A stretch of 22,193 nt of DNA, taken from positions 1 to 22,193 of IMG/VR virus record IMGVR_UViG_3300004774_000021. One strand, written 5' to 3'. This stretch comes from a virus. Below are positions 1 through 5,829 of this stretch, one piece after another. How positions within the stretch are numbered: position 1 is the first letter of the stretch; every line of letters begins with the position of its first letter. Both the position numbers and the translations under genes were made by a program. The notes under the pieces are model-generated. The model saw only the letters and a list, made by a program, of their open reading frames with translations. It was not told the DNA's origin and ran no database searches.

Positions 1-349
1 CAAGAAATTTCTTTAAATCACCATATAAATTGGCCAACATAGCCTCTTTGCTGTCAAATAATACTAGATCAACATTATGTTTATACAGATGAAGATAATA
101 TGGATGTTTTAATTTATGATCCAACGCTAGCAACATTGTAATACTAACAGAAGGTACATTTAAGTCAACAGTATAATGCTCTAACTCTAGATATTTACTG
201 AATAATTCATATCCTTTGCTAGTTAATCTAAATCCACCATCTTGCCTAAAATTTCGCCAGATATCAGTATACAAATTGTCTATGTTTAATTCATTCTCAA
301 TAGATAATATTTTGACTAGTTCTTTGGTGAGATCAAGTTTAGTAGACAT
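1..349 (-). CDS. Conserved hypothetical phage protein, 3' end cut by window edge
   Basis: An open frame starts at the ATG at 349-347 and runs off the left edge after about 116 codons without a stop. The protein begins MSTKLDLTKELVKIL and contains the stretch WRNFRQDGGFRLTSKGYELF, then a hydrophobic, leucine- and tyrosine-rich part (YYLHLYKHNVDLVLF). The look is that of a small soluble alpha/beta protein. The ATG lies 6 bases after the stop of the preceding gene, so the two are probably co-transcribed. Only a weak purine-rich ribosome site (AGAGA) is visible. I recognise the general type from T4-like aquatic phages but cannot give a function. The C-terminus is missing. Confidence 0.75.
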   Translation of the reverse strand, partial: MSTKLDLTKELVKILSIENELNIDNLYTDIWRNFRQDGGFRLTSKGYELFSKYLELEHYTVDLNVPSVSITMLLALDHKLKHPYYLHLYKHNVDLVLFDSKEAMLANLYGDLKKFL

Positions 350-355
350 AGATCT

Positions 356-643
356 CTATGGATATACTTTATTGCCTTCTTTTAACAACACAACAGAAAA
401 CTTATCTGTTTTAAATTGAGCGTTAAGTTTTTTTGCAAGATTTATTGCATGTCCGGGATTACTGAAACTTACTTTTTTATACTTGGGTCCTGGATACTGA
501 ATCAACATATTAGAAGTTTTGATATTGATAGGATTGTTCTCATAATAAACAGCCCATATGCCGTCTGACGCCAAAATTTGTTCAGTCTTGTAGGTCTGTT
601 TATTAGTTAATTCAGCAAGGATTTGGGGCTTGGGTCTAGACAT
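356..643 (-). CDS. Small conserved hypothetical protein, 95 aa
   Basis: The 95-residue product starts MSRPKPQILAELTNKQTYKT. It is basic at the start and has several predicted beta strands (IWAVYYENNPINIK, FSVVLLKEGNKVY). The second half has a helix-turn segment (PGHAINLAKKLNAQF). No domain or catalytic motif is recognisable. The gene follows the 674-883 gene after a 30-base gap, the largest in this part of the window. No Shine-Dalgarno sequence precedes the ATG, but an ACTAAATA element ends 8 bases upstream, so it could be read from a late-type promoter with almost no leader. It is accepted as a gene because it fills the tight minus-strand series with no overlap. Confidence 0.75.
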   Translation of the reverse strand: MSRPKPQILAELTNKQTYKTEQILASDGIWAVYYENNPINIKTSNMLIQYPGPKYKKVSFSNPGHAINLAKKLNAQFKTDKFSVVLLKEGNKVYP

Positions 644-650
644 AGTATAT

Positions 651-658
651 TATTTAGT
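651..658 (-). promoter_or_regulatory. Possible late-type promoter element ACTAAATA
   Basis: The minus strand reads ACTAAATA, 6 of 8 matches to the T4 late promoter element TATAAATA, ending 8 bases before the ATG of the 95-residue gene. Initiation at the usual distance would fall almost on the start codon. The match is short in an AT-rich genome, so chance is a real possibility. Confidence 0.25.
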
Positions 659-673
659 GGTAATATACAGAGA

Positions 674-883
674 TTAAAATTTCCCACCTGAAATTTTAAC
701 TTCAATAATCTCTTCTTTTTGTGGTTGAAGTGCTGCTTCCTTTAGAGTCCTAAGCTCTAGTAATAGCTCTGTTAAGTCAGCGGCCATTCCCTTTGCATCT
801 TTCATTGGCATGACAAAATCTTTGCCACCCCTGGCATCGTTCCCACGAACTCGTTCAATGAACTTTTGTAGGTGTATGCTCAA
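674..883 (-). CDS. Small conserved hypothetical protein, 69 aa, TTG start
   Basis: The product begins (M)SIHLQKFIERVRGND and carries KDFVMPMKDAKGMAADL followed by a leucine-rich helix (TELLLELRTLKEAAL). It is a small, mostly helical protein of a type I associate with T4-like aquatic phages, with no known role. The only start that keeps the conserved N-terminus is TTG at 883-881. It overlaps the TGA stop of the MazG-like gene as TTGA, which points to translation by re-initiation. The next in-frame methionines lie well inside the protein. The gene is the distal partner of the MazG-like gene. Confidence 0.75.
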   Translation of the reverse strand: MSIHLQKFIERVRGNDARGGKDFVMPMKDAKGMAADLTELLLELRTLKEAALQPQKEEIIEVKISGGKF

Positions 884-1254
884 TGTTCTCTCGTTAAAAA
901 TTTTGCCAAATTAGGTGGTGTCCATCCATCAGGTTTTAAAATTTTCCCGTCATCTCTGCGCCGTACCTTGCCTAATTGTCTGTCAATTTTGGCAAAGTTT
1001 GTGGCCATTACCTCACGCCATGCACCTTCGCCATCTGCTCCCATACTATTGATAGCACCGGCAACAACAACCATAATGTCTATTAGGGCATCAAGTGTTT
1101 CAACTTTATCACCAGCAGCAATAGCTTCTTGTAATTCTGTGTATTCTTCAGTAATCAGTGTAGAATACATTCTAAACTGGTCGTCATTCATGCCTGTGAT
1201 TGTTTGTTCACATGCTGTCATGAATTTGTCGCTGTCGCGGAATGGATTTGTCAT
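880..1254 (-). CDS. MazG-like nucleotide pyrophosphohydrolase, 124 aa
   Basis: The protein has the all-alpha NTP pyrophosphohydrolase signature. ITEEYTELQEAI supplies Glu36, Glu37 and Glu40, and VETLDALIDIM supplies Glu52 and Asp55, giving the EExxE...ExxD metal-binding pattern of the MazG/dUTPase/HisE superfamily. Length suits the single-domain phage forms. Known members hydrolyse nucleoside triphosphates to monophosphates and pyrophosphate with magnesium; the substrate cannot be told from sequence. In phages such enzymes are proposed to clean nucleotide pools or alter alarmone-linked responses. The start ATG overlaps the previous stop by 4 bases (ATGA), and the TTG-start gene overlaps its own stop, so three genes are coupled. 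Confidence 0.82.
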   Translation of the reverse strand: MTNPFRDSDKFMTACEQTITGMNDDQFRMYSTLITEEYTELQEAIAAGDKVETLDALIDIMVVVAGAINSMGADGEGAWREVMATNFAKIDRQLGKVRRRDDGKILKPDGWTPPNLAKFLTREH

Positions 1255-1697
1255 TTAAGTTCTGCCTCTTGTTTAGTATGAAATGGTCCCTTATAAGGGT
1301 ATCGTTTTAGTACGATTAGTTTAGGATCTTGTTCAGTAGTCCAGTGTTTACTTTTATTGACGGTATACCATCCGGCAGCGTACCAAGATTTACTCTTTCT
1401 AGTTTTGGTATAAACAGGTAACTTATGTGGAACATCCCATACAGGATTATATACACGCCCTGCTGCTTGATAACCATGCACTATGTTTGAAGTTTTCTTT
1501 TCTGGTTTGGGAATAGTTTCAAAAGTAACATTGATGTTACGCTCAACAAGTTTAATCGTCTTGTATTGTGCTACAACTTGATTATTGATTTTAACTTGAT
1601 ATCCACCATCACATGCTTCGATATTGCCGATCTTGTTGTTATCTTGTTGTAAGATCCAAAACTGTTTGTCTATTACAGGCTTTGCTATTAATGTCAT
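1251..1697 (-). CDS. Conserved hypothetical phage protein, 148 aa
   Basis: The product begins MTLIAKPVIDKQFWILQQDN. An N-terminal beta-rich part (IGNIEACDGGYQVKINNQVVAQY) resembles a small barrel. A basic, aromatic-rich C-terminal half follows (SWYAAGWYTVNKSKHWTTEQDPKLIVLKRYPYKG). The alternating hydrophobic pattern and many Trp, Tyr and Lys residues suggest a compact domain that may bind nucleic acid or protein, but I recognise no family with a known role. A good ribosome site (AGAGGA) stands 8 bases before the ATG. That start lies inside the preceding membrane-protein gene, giving a 59-base overlap in different frames. Its stop overlaps the MazG-like start by 4 bases. Confidence 0.78.
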   Translation of the reverse strand: MTLIAKPVIDKQFWILQQDNNKIGNIEACDGGYQVKINNQVVAQYKTIKLVERNINVTFETIPKPEKKTSNIVHGYQAAGRVYNPVWDVPHKLPVYTKTRKSKSWYAAGWYTVNKSKHWTTEQDPKLIVLKRYPYKGPFHTKQEAELK

Positions 1698-1884
1698 TCT
1701 TTAATCCTCTTTTACATTCTTCTATTACCACTTTCGGGACATCTGGATGCCAGTTTCCCATTAGCATACGGCAATCATATGTTACCGTAACACGATCTTT
1801 GTCTTGCTGTACTAGTATAAAAGTTAATACTACTACAAATGATACTACTACAAAGATTACAGCACCAAACAGAAAATTAAGCAT
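1639..1884 (-). CDS. Small single-pass membrane protein, 81 aa
   Basis: The first 25 residues are strongly hydrophobic (FLFGAVIFVVVSFVVVLTFILV) with no cleavage site, so this is probably an N-terminal membrane anchor. A short soluble tail follows (TVTYDCRMLMGNWHPDVPKV) with two further cysteines near the end. The polar tail would face cytoplasm or periplasm; the sequence does not decide. The last 20 codons overlap the start of the next gene in another frame, which suggests that an earlier stop was lost and the tail extended. The ATG lies within the end of the RNase H gene (8-base overlap). No function is recognised. Confidence 0.72.
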   Translation of the reverse strand: MLNFLFGAVIFVVVSFVVVLTFILVQQDKDRVTVTYDCRMLMGNWHPDVPKVVIEECKRGLKNDINSKACNRQTVLDLTTR

Positions 1885-2878
1885 CTAATACCCCGCTATA
1901 AGTTTTATTCAGCCAACTACCAAATGCTTCAGCATTTTCACTTAGCTTAGCAAGATCATATTTTCCGCAAAACTGTAAGAATCTAATGCCAACTTGACCT
2001 ACATCTTTGTGACTAATTTGCTCTTTAATGCTAGTATCAATGATCAATTTAATATCTTCAGGTTGTGCAGTTAAATCCACTAGAGTTACATTACGATGAT
2101 AGTCATCAAGTACACGATGTTCAACCTCATCCGGATCAGTCCACCGCTGTAACATCATGTTGTTCCAGGCGTATCCTTTTTTATCTCTGTCGTCGAACGC
2201 TTCCGTAAGGCCAATCTTCTTTTTAGTACTATTGACTCTAACTCCCGGGTAGGCCGAAAAGATGTTATCCGACGAATCGCCGCGCATACACTTCTCGAAG
2301 AGAAGCCACTGCGGGTTAACTGGCGGCTTAGGCTCTTTAGTTTTCTTATCGATAACAATTTTTCCCTTATCATTAAAAGTTCCTTCTAATGTGATTAATT
2401 CGTCGGTTATACCGTTATATTGTTTGACATTGGGTGCTACTAATTGAACGATGTCGGTATCACTACTAACAACAACATGTTCATCATGAGGATGTAATGC
2501 GATCCAACGAGCCATAACATCATCACCTTCTGCTATCGGACAGCGAATGACGCTACAGTTTGTTTTCTCAGACAAATATTTAGTCAAGGATTCATATGCC
2601 TCCCAAAACATTTTGTCTTCTTCTGCCTGTTGATCTGTCAAAGCTTTTTTAGCTTCTGCTCGGTTGGCTTTATATGGCTTGTAAAAGTTTTTACGCCATG
2701 ATCGCCCTTCAAGAGCAAACACTACATGGTCAGCTCCTACCATTCGGGTTACTTTATTAGCAGAGGAAAGTATGATATGAAGACAAAATGCTGCTTTTTC
2801 TTCTGCTGAAGAAGCACGACCAGCAATATGTCTAGCACGAAAGAAAAGATTTGCTGTATCAATTAAAATATATTTCAT
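1877..2878 (-). CDS. rnh: RNase H / 5'-3' exonuclease (T4 Rnh-like, FEN family)
   Basis: The 333-residue protein matches the PIN/FEN 5' nuclease family, which in T4 removes RNA primers and flaps during lagging-strand synthesis. Visible metal ligands in order: Asp7 (ILIDTANL), Glu57 followed by the basic block WRKNFYKPYKANR (62-73), Glu117/Asp119/Asp120 (AEGDDVMA), Asp140 and Asp142 (SSDTDIVQL), and Asp201/Asp204 in RGDSSDNI, the helix-turn-helix region that grips DNA. It is slightly longer than T4 Rnh (about 305 residues), with an insert near 165-187 (KGKIVIDKKTKEPKPP). It has its own promoter. No Shine-Dalgarno sequence precedes the ATG, and transcription should begin at or beside the start codon. 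It should act with the polymerase and clamp found elsewhere in the window. Confidence 0.9.
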   Translation of the reverse strand: MKYILIDTANLFFRARHIAGRASSAEEKAAFCLHIILSSANKVTRMVGADHVVFALEGRSWRKNFYKPYKANRAEAKKALTDQQAEEDKMFWEAYESLTKYLSEKTNCSVIRCPIAEGDDVMARWIALHPHDEHVVVSSDTDIVQLVAPNVKQYNGITDELITLEGTFNDKGKIVIDKKTKEPKPPVNPQWLLFEKCMRGDSSDNIFSAYPGVRVNSTKKKIGLTEAFDDRDKKGYAWNNMMLQRWTDPDEVEHRVLDDYHRNVTLVDLTAQPEDIKLIIDTSIKEQISHKDVGQVGIRFLQFCGKYDLAKLSENAEAFGSWLNKTYSGVLDA

Positions 2879-2884
2879 GTATTA

Positions 2885-2913
2885 AGTATAACAGTTATAA
2901 TGTTGGAGGTCAA
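2885..2913 (-). promoter_or_regulatory. Sigma70-like promoter for the RNase H gene
   Basis: On the minus strand, TTGACC (2913-2908) is followed after exactly 17 bases by TATACT (2890-2885), 5 of 6 matches at both elements. The -35 box overlaps the TGA stop of the upstream 187-residue gene (ATTTGACC). Only 6 bases separate the -10 box from the ATG of RNase H, so the transcript would start at or very near the initiation codon. Confidence 0.65.
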
Positions 2914-3473
2914 ATAAAATCATGTGTAATGATGTAATTTAGTAAAAATCTATTCCAAAATACATGACCATCTTTGCCAAAGTGCTTTGAAGTGGGTGAA
3001 ACAGTCTCAATATTGGCAAGTTGTAATCTACGTTCATATGTTCCATCCGCATCAGTGGGAGAAATGTAGGCATAATTCCAATCATATGAGTAATCAGTAC
3101 ATGGAGTATTGCTATTGAAGAATATATGTTTGATATTTTGATTATCTAACTTTTTATGAAATTGCCATATCTTATCTTCATCATCTGGTGTAATATCAGA
3201 CCATTCAATTATTACAATGCTATTCTGATTCTGGGAATCTGCCCATGCCACTGTATCATCTATAATTTTATCAACCGTATTATCTACAATTGCACCACAT
3301 TGAAATCCTGACCTAAGTGCGACACTTAACATTTTTCCCCAGCCAGCAGATAAATTAACAGGATGTGGTAGTTTACCCAAATGAATTAATGCAGGATCAT
3401 CACTAGCTACAGTATACGTAGTAGCAGCTTCAGCCGCCATGGTATGCGTACTGCCATTGACATATATCATCAT
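2910..3473 (-). CDS. Conserved phage protein, DUF6071-like, possibly SGNH-hydrolase fold
   Basis: The 187-residue protein starts MMIYVNGSTHTMAAEA and has conserved-looking blocks PALIHLGKLPHPVNLSAGWG, NSIVIIEWSD, KIWQFHKKL, IKHIFFNSNTP and SKHFGKDGHVFWNRFLLNYI. From memory, relatives in cyanophages (DUF6071) read GDSH where this one reads GSTH, and end in a similar DxxH-like block. That layout (N-terminal GDS, central strand, C-terminal Asp-x-His) is reminiscent of SGNH hydrolases. This copy has lost the Asp next to the would-be nucleophile and lacks a long central insert I recall in relatives. Activity is therefore doubtful. Its start overlaps the previous stop (TGATG). Confidence 0.7.
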   Translation of the reverse strand: MMIYVNGSTHTMAAEAATTYTVASDDPALIHLGKLPHPVNLSAGWGKMLSVALRSGFQCGAIVDNTVDKIIDDTVAWADSQNQNSIVIIEWSDITPDDEDKIWQFHKKLDNQNIKHIFFNSNTPCTDYSYDWNYAYISPTDADGTYERRLQLANIETVSPTSKHFGKDGHVFWNRFLLNYIITHDFI

Positions 3474-3856
3474 CAGCTAACCTCACTGCGACCATCACCC
3501 ATATCTCGTGTCTTAACAACACGATTGCTCATAGCTTCATATTGTTCATATGTTTCTAATACTACATTGCGACATACATTGGTAAACCAACGATCCACGA
3601 TGTCAGCATCAGTATCATTTTGATCCATCATGTAACCATGCCTGACTAGATCAGCAATAAACTTTGCGTTCCAGTCTAGCTCAAACGATCCCATTCCCAT
3701 ACCATTTGGGTCAATATCCATGCTAATAATATTAACATAGGCTTCTCCCTTGTCAGTGGCTAATTCCTTGGCTGACTTAACTGGCGGTGGAGTTACTGTT
3801 TGCGCTACCTGCTCCACTGGTTTCTTTGTAAACCATCTTTTAATCATTTTAAACAT
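3473..3856 (-). CDS. Conserved hypothetical phage protein, 127 aa
   Basis: The chosen start is the ATG at 3856-3854 (MFKMIKRWFTKKPVEQ), which has AGGA 9 bases upstream. The longer frame from 3916 would only add residues overlapping the preceding gene. After a basic, proline-rich linker, the conserved part reads SAKELATDKGEAYVNIISM, then GSFELDWNAKFIADLVRHGY, DTDADIVDRWFTNVCRNVVL, and ends MGDGRSEVS. I recognise this domain from T4-like cyanophages and related phages, where it is annotated only as hypothetical. It is soluble and alpha/beta with no catalytic motif. The stop shares bases with the start of the next gene. Confidence 0.78.
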   Translation of the reverse strand: MFKMIKRWFTKKPVEQVAQTVTPPPVKSAKELATDKGEAYVNIISMDIDPNGMGMGSFELDWNAKFIADLVRHGYMMDQNDTDADIVDRWFTNVCRNVVLETYEQYEAMSNRVVKTRDMGDGRSEVS

Positions 3857-3893
3857 ATCTATTATTCCTAATGCTGCGTCTGGTGTTAACATT

Positions 3894-4199
3894 TTACCTG
3901 CCACGCCGAAAGGCATCTGCCCCTATGCGACTGTATCCAAGATGTCTATTTAGTTCACGACGATCTTCTCGCTTTGCTATTCTTTCTTCTTTTGTTAGAC
4001 GAGGTCTAACAAACTTCATATGCGGAGCAATATCATTGTCAAATATCTGTGCCATTTGTTTCCATAGAAACTCACGCTCAGCTTGTGTTGTACCTGATGA
4101 CAATTTACTAGCAAAGTCTTCACCCTCCGGTTTATCTAGCCCGTAATCATGCCGCCATGTATAGCACATACTAGTAATGATTTGTTCTCTTGTTTTCAT
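3894..4199 (-). CDS. Small charged hypothetical protein, 101 aa
   Basis: The start is taken as the ATG at 4199-4197 (MKTREQIITSMCYTWRHDYG), because GAAAGG stands a few bases upstream. A TTG 12 bases earlier also keeps the frame. The protein is mainly helical, with KPEGEDFASKLSSGTTQAE in the middle and a very basic C-terminus (LTKEERIAKREDRRELNRH, then FRRGR). The basic tail could contact nucleic acid, but no family is recognised. It overlaps the end of the upstream 121-residue gene by 29 bases. Its last codons lie upstream of the chosen start of the next gene. Confidence 0.7.
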   Translation of the reverse strand: MKTREQIITSMCYTWRHDYGLDKPEGEDFASKLSSGTTQAEREFLWKQMAQIFDNDIAPHMKFVRPRLTKEERIAKREDRRELNRHLGYSRIGADAFRRGR

Positions 4200-4536
4200 A
4201 TTCCCTTTCAAATTGTAAATGATGTTTCATTGCTCCACCACAGCAGAACTTATCATTTACTTTAAATTTAACTCCATTTAAAGTAAATGGTCTTATTACA
4301 CGGTCACCATTCCACCAGTTACGCTGACATTCAATATAACCCTCTGCTTCCAGTGTATTTCGTAATGATTTAAACTCGGGACTATCATCATTAGACATGG
4401 TAGTAAACTGATGCGTATCTTTTAGAATCTTAATCAAATCATCTGCTGTAGGATTCTCTGGATTCTCTAGGCAACGATGAACGGAACGAATGTGTACATC
4501 AAATGGCTTTCCTTCGTCAATTACAAAATTCTTCAT
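4171..4536 (-). CDS. Conserved hypothetical phage protein, 121 aa
   Basis: The protein begins MKNFVIDEGKPFDVHIRSVH and continues ENPTADDLIKILKDTHQFTT, FKSLRNTLEAEGYIECQRNW, WNGDRVIRPFTLNGVKFKVN and a Cys-Cys-Gly-Gly segment (FCCGGAMKHH). The arrangement of helices followed by a small beta unit recalls winged-helix DNA-binding proteins, with LRNTLEAEGYI like a recognition helix entering the wing. This is inference from pattern only. Its ATG overlaps the stop of the BI-1 gene, so it belongs to that transcript. Confidence 0.72.
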   Translation of the reverse strand: MKNFVIDEGKPFDVHIRSVHRCLENPENPTADDLIKILKDTHQFTTMSNDDSPEFKSLRNTLEAEGYIECQRNWWNGDRVIRPFTLNGVKFKVNDKFCCGGAMKHHLQFEREYENKRTNHY

Positions 4537-5240
4537 CAGTCGTTTTTATCGCCAAACAATTGTAACAAATTGAGGAAGATGTTGATAAAGTCAAGATATA
4601 GTGTCAACGCACCTGTTACTTCAACTGCTGAACTAGAGTCAACGCTAACCATTTCACGAATTTGTTGTGTGTCGTATGCTGTCAATCCAAGAAAGATAAT
4701 AATAGCAAGGGCACTAATTACCATTTGCATTACAGTACTGCCGATAAAGATATTAACAATACTGGCAATGACAATTGCGATTAGACCAATAAACATAAAC
4801 TTGCCCATACTGTCTAAGCTACGCTTGGTAAAGTATCCATAAAAACTCATTACTCCAAACAAAATTGCTGCGCCCATGAAAGCACTAACAATACTTCCCA
4901 TAGTAAACACAGCAAAGATTGTAGCAAAGCTCAATCCCATTAGTGCCGCGAATCCATATAAACATAATAGAGCAGTACTTTTGCCTGGACTGCGTGCCAG
5001 TATCATCGCAACACCAAATACTGCTGCTAGGGGAGCAAAAATTACGATCCACTTTAAAATACCTGTGAAAAAGAATTTTAACAACTCTGGACTAGTTCCA
5101 ACAAAGTAACTAACCAACATTGATACAATAACTGCTAAACTCATATATCCATAGACGCGACTCATTGCGCTATTAACTTCTTCTGCTGCCCGATAGCTTA
5201 ATGCTATGGTATTGGTATCGATCTGATTTGTATTAAACAT
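4536..5240 (-). CDS. Bax inhibitor-1 / YccA-family membrane protein (TMBIM)
   Basis: The 234-residue protein has about seven hydrophobic segments, the usual size and topology for bacterial BI-1/YccA proteins. Family hallmarks are FGVMSFYGYFTKRSLDSMGK in the middle, FLGLTAYDTQQIRE (Asp190) and LTLYLDFINIFLNLL (Asp217) near the end. The two aspartates correspond to the pair that forms the pH and calcium sensor in the Bacillus homologue YetJ. Known relatives are leak channels or, like E. coli YccA and YbhL, inner-membrane proteins; YccA inhibits the FtsH protease. In a phage it could guard the host membrane or FtsH-dependent proteolysis; that is inference. A strong ribosome site (AGGAG) precedes the ATG. 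The gene follows the phosphoribosyltransferase by 21 bases and is probably read from the same promoter. Confidence 0.9.
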   Translation of the reverse strand: MFNTNQIDTNTIALSYRAAEEVNSAMSRVYGYMSLAVIVSMLVSYFVGTSPELLKFFFTGILKWIVIFAPLAAVFGVAMILARSPGKSTALLCLYGFAALMGLSFATIFAVFTMGSIVSAFMGAAILFGVMSFYGYFTKRSLDSMGKFMFIGLIAIVIASIVNIFIGSTVMQMVISALAIIIFLGLTAYDTQQIREMVSVDSSSAVEVTGALTLYLDFINIFLNLLQLFGDKND

Positions 5241-5261
5241 AATAATCTCCTATTGTAAAAA

Positions 5262-5771
5262 TCATTTATTCCACCAGTTTTCCCATGGGAATTCAATCTG
5301 GCAATCTTCTGTAAACTTGTTAATTGTAACCGAACTATAGTTAATAGCAAGCTCTGATTTACTCACTTCATTATCGTACAGCGTAGCTACACGAGTACTC
5401 TTATTCCATACATGATCCCAACGTTCATCGTGTCCTAAACAGTTACTTTCCCAGTCACGTTTGATCCAATTTAAAGTAGCTCCTGTATCGTTGATATCGT
5501 TAAAAATAAGAATTTGCTTTGGAGAATCCTCGTATCCATATGCATCTTCAGACATCCATAAATTGCTTTCAGATTCTTTGCCATTGTGTACATGAACCTG
5601 TAACGTTTCCATTGGAATATTCAAATATTGACTAATCAGATTAGCAGGAACAAGCCCACCACGAGTAAGTCCAACTACATAGTCAGGCTTCCAGTTATCT
5701 AATTGAATTTGTCGTAGAATGTCATGGCACATACCTTCTATTCCCTGCCAAGTTACTGTTACTTTTTTCAT
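5262..5771 (-). CDS. Phosphoribosyltransferase domain protein, 169 aa
   Basis: The protein has the type I phosphoribosyltransferase layout: a central VVGLTRGGLVPANLISQYLN (Arg37-Gly-Gly) and the PRPP-binding loop ILIFNDINDTGATLN (87-101). In the usual loop the first two acidic residues are Asp-Asp; here they are Asn91-Asp92. Length and the RGG segment are most like xanthine/hypoxanthine phosphoribosyltransferases, which salvage purine bases to nucleotides using PRPP. An aromatic hood region (MSEDAYGYED) could shape substrate choice. The gene starts a transcription unit with the BI-1 gene. Its ribosome site AGGA lies inside an inverted repeat that surrounds the promoter, so expression is probably restricted to transcripts started locally. 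Confidence 0.83.
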   Translation of the reverse strand: MKKVTVTWQGIEGMCHDILRQIQLDNWKPDYVVGLTRGGLVPANLISQYLNIPMETLQVHVHNGKESESNLWMSEDAYGYEDSPKQILIFNDINDTGATLNWIKRDWESNCLGHDERWDHVWNKSTRVATLYDNEVSKSELAINYSSVTINKFTEDCQIEFPWENWWNK

Positions 5772-5777
5772 TGTAAA

Positions 5778-5820
5778 TCCTATAGATTGAGTAAAGTTAT
5801 ATTGTACACGATCTATAGGA
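5778..5820 (-). promoter_or_regulatory. Ten-base inverted repeat hiding the ribosome site of the phosphoribosyltransferase gene
   Basis: TCCTATAGAT (5820-5811 on the minus strand) and ATCTATAGGA (5787-5778) are perfect complements separated by 23 bases. The downstream arm contains AGGA, the ribosome site for the ATG at 5771. A read-through transcript from the sugar cassette would contain both arms and mask this site. A transcript from the promoter whose -10 box is in the loop would lack the first arm and stay translatable. This is the arrangement known for T4 genes e, soc and 49. An operator role for a protein dimer is the alternative. Confidence 0.65.
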
Positions 5821-5829
5821 ATTTGTCAA
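5801..5829 (-). promoter_or_regulatory. Near-consensus sigma70 promoter for the phosphoribosyltransferase and BI-1 genes
   Basis: The minus strand has TTGACA (5829-5824, perfect -35), a 17-base spacer and TACAAT (5806-5801, 5 of 6). The -35 box contains the TGA stop of the epimerase gene. The expected start point near 5794 lies in the loop of the inverted repeat at 5778-5820. Confidence 0.82.

Noticed and set aside
872-1258. Long plus-strand frame opposite the MazG-like gene
   Set aside because: It is the antisense shadow of a gene with clear catalytic residues, has no ribosome site, and would be the only plus-strand gene in the window.
2155-2373. Arg/Ser-rich minus-strand frame inside the RNase H gene
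   Set aside because: It is an alternative frame within a conserved catalytic region, with composition typical of a shifted frame.
3857-3916. Longer N-terminus for the 127-residue gene starting at 3916
   Set aside because: The extra residues overlap the preceding gene, while a proper AGGA site serves the internal ATG at 3856.
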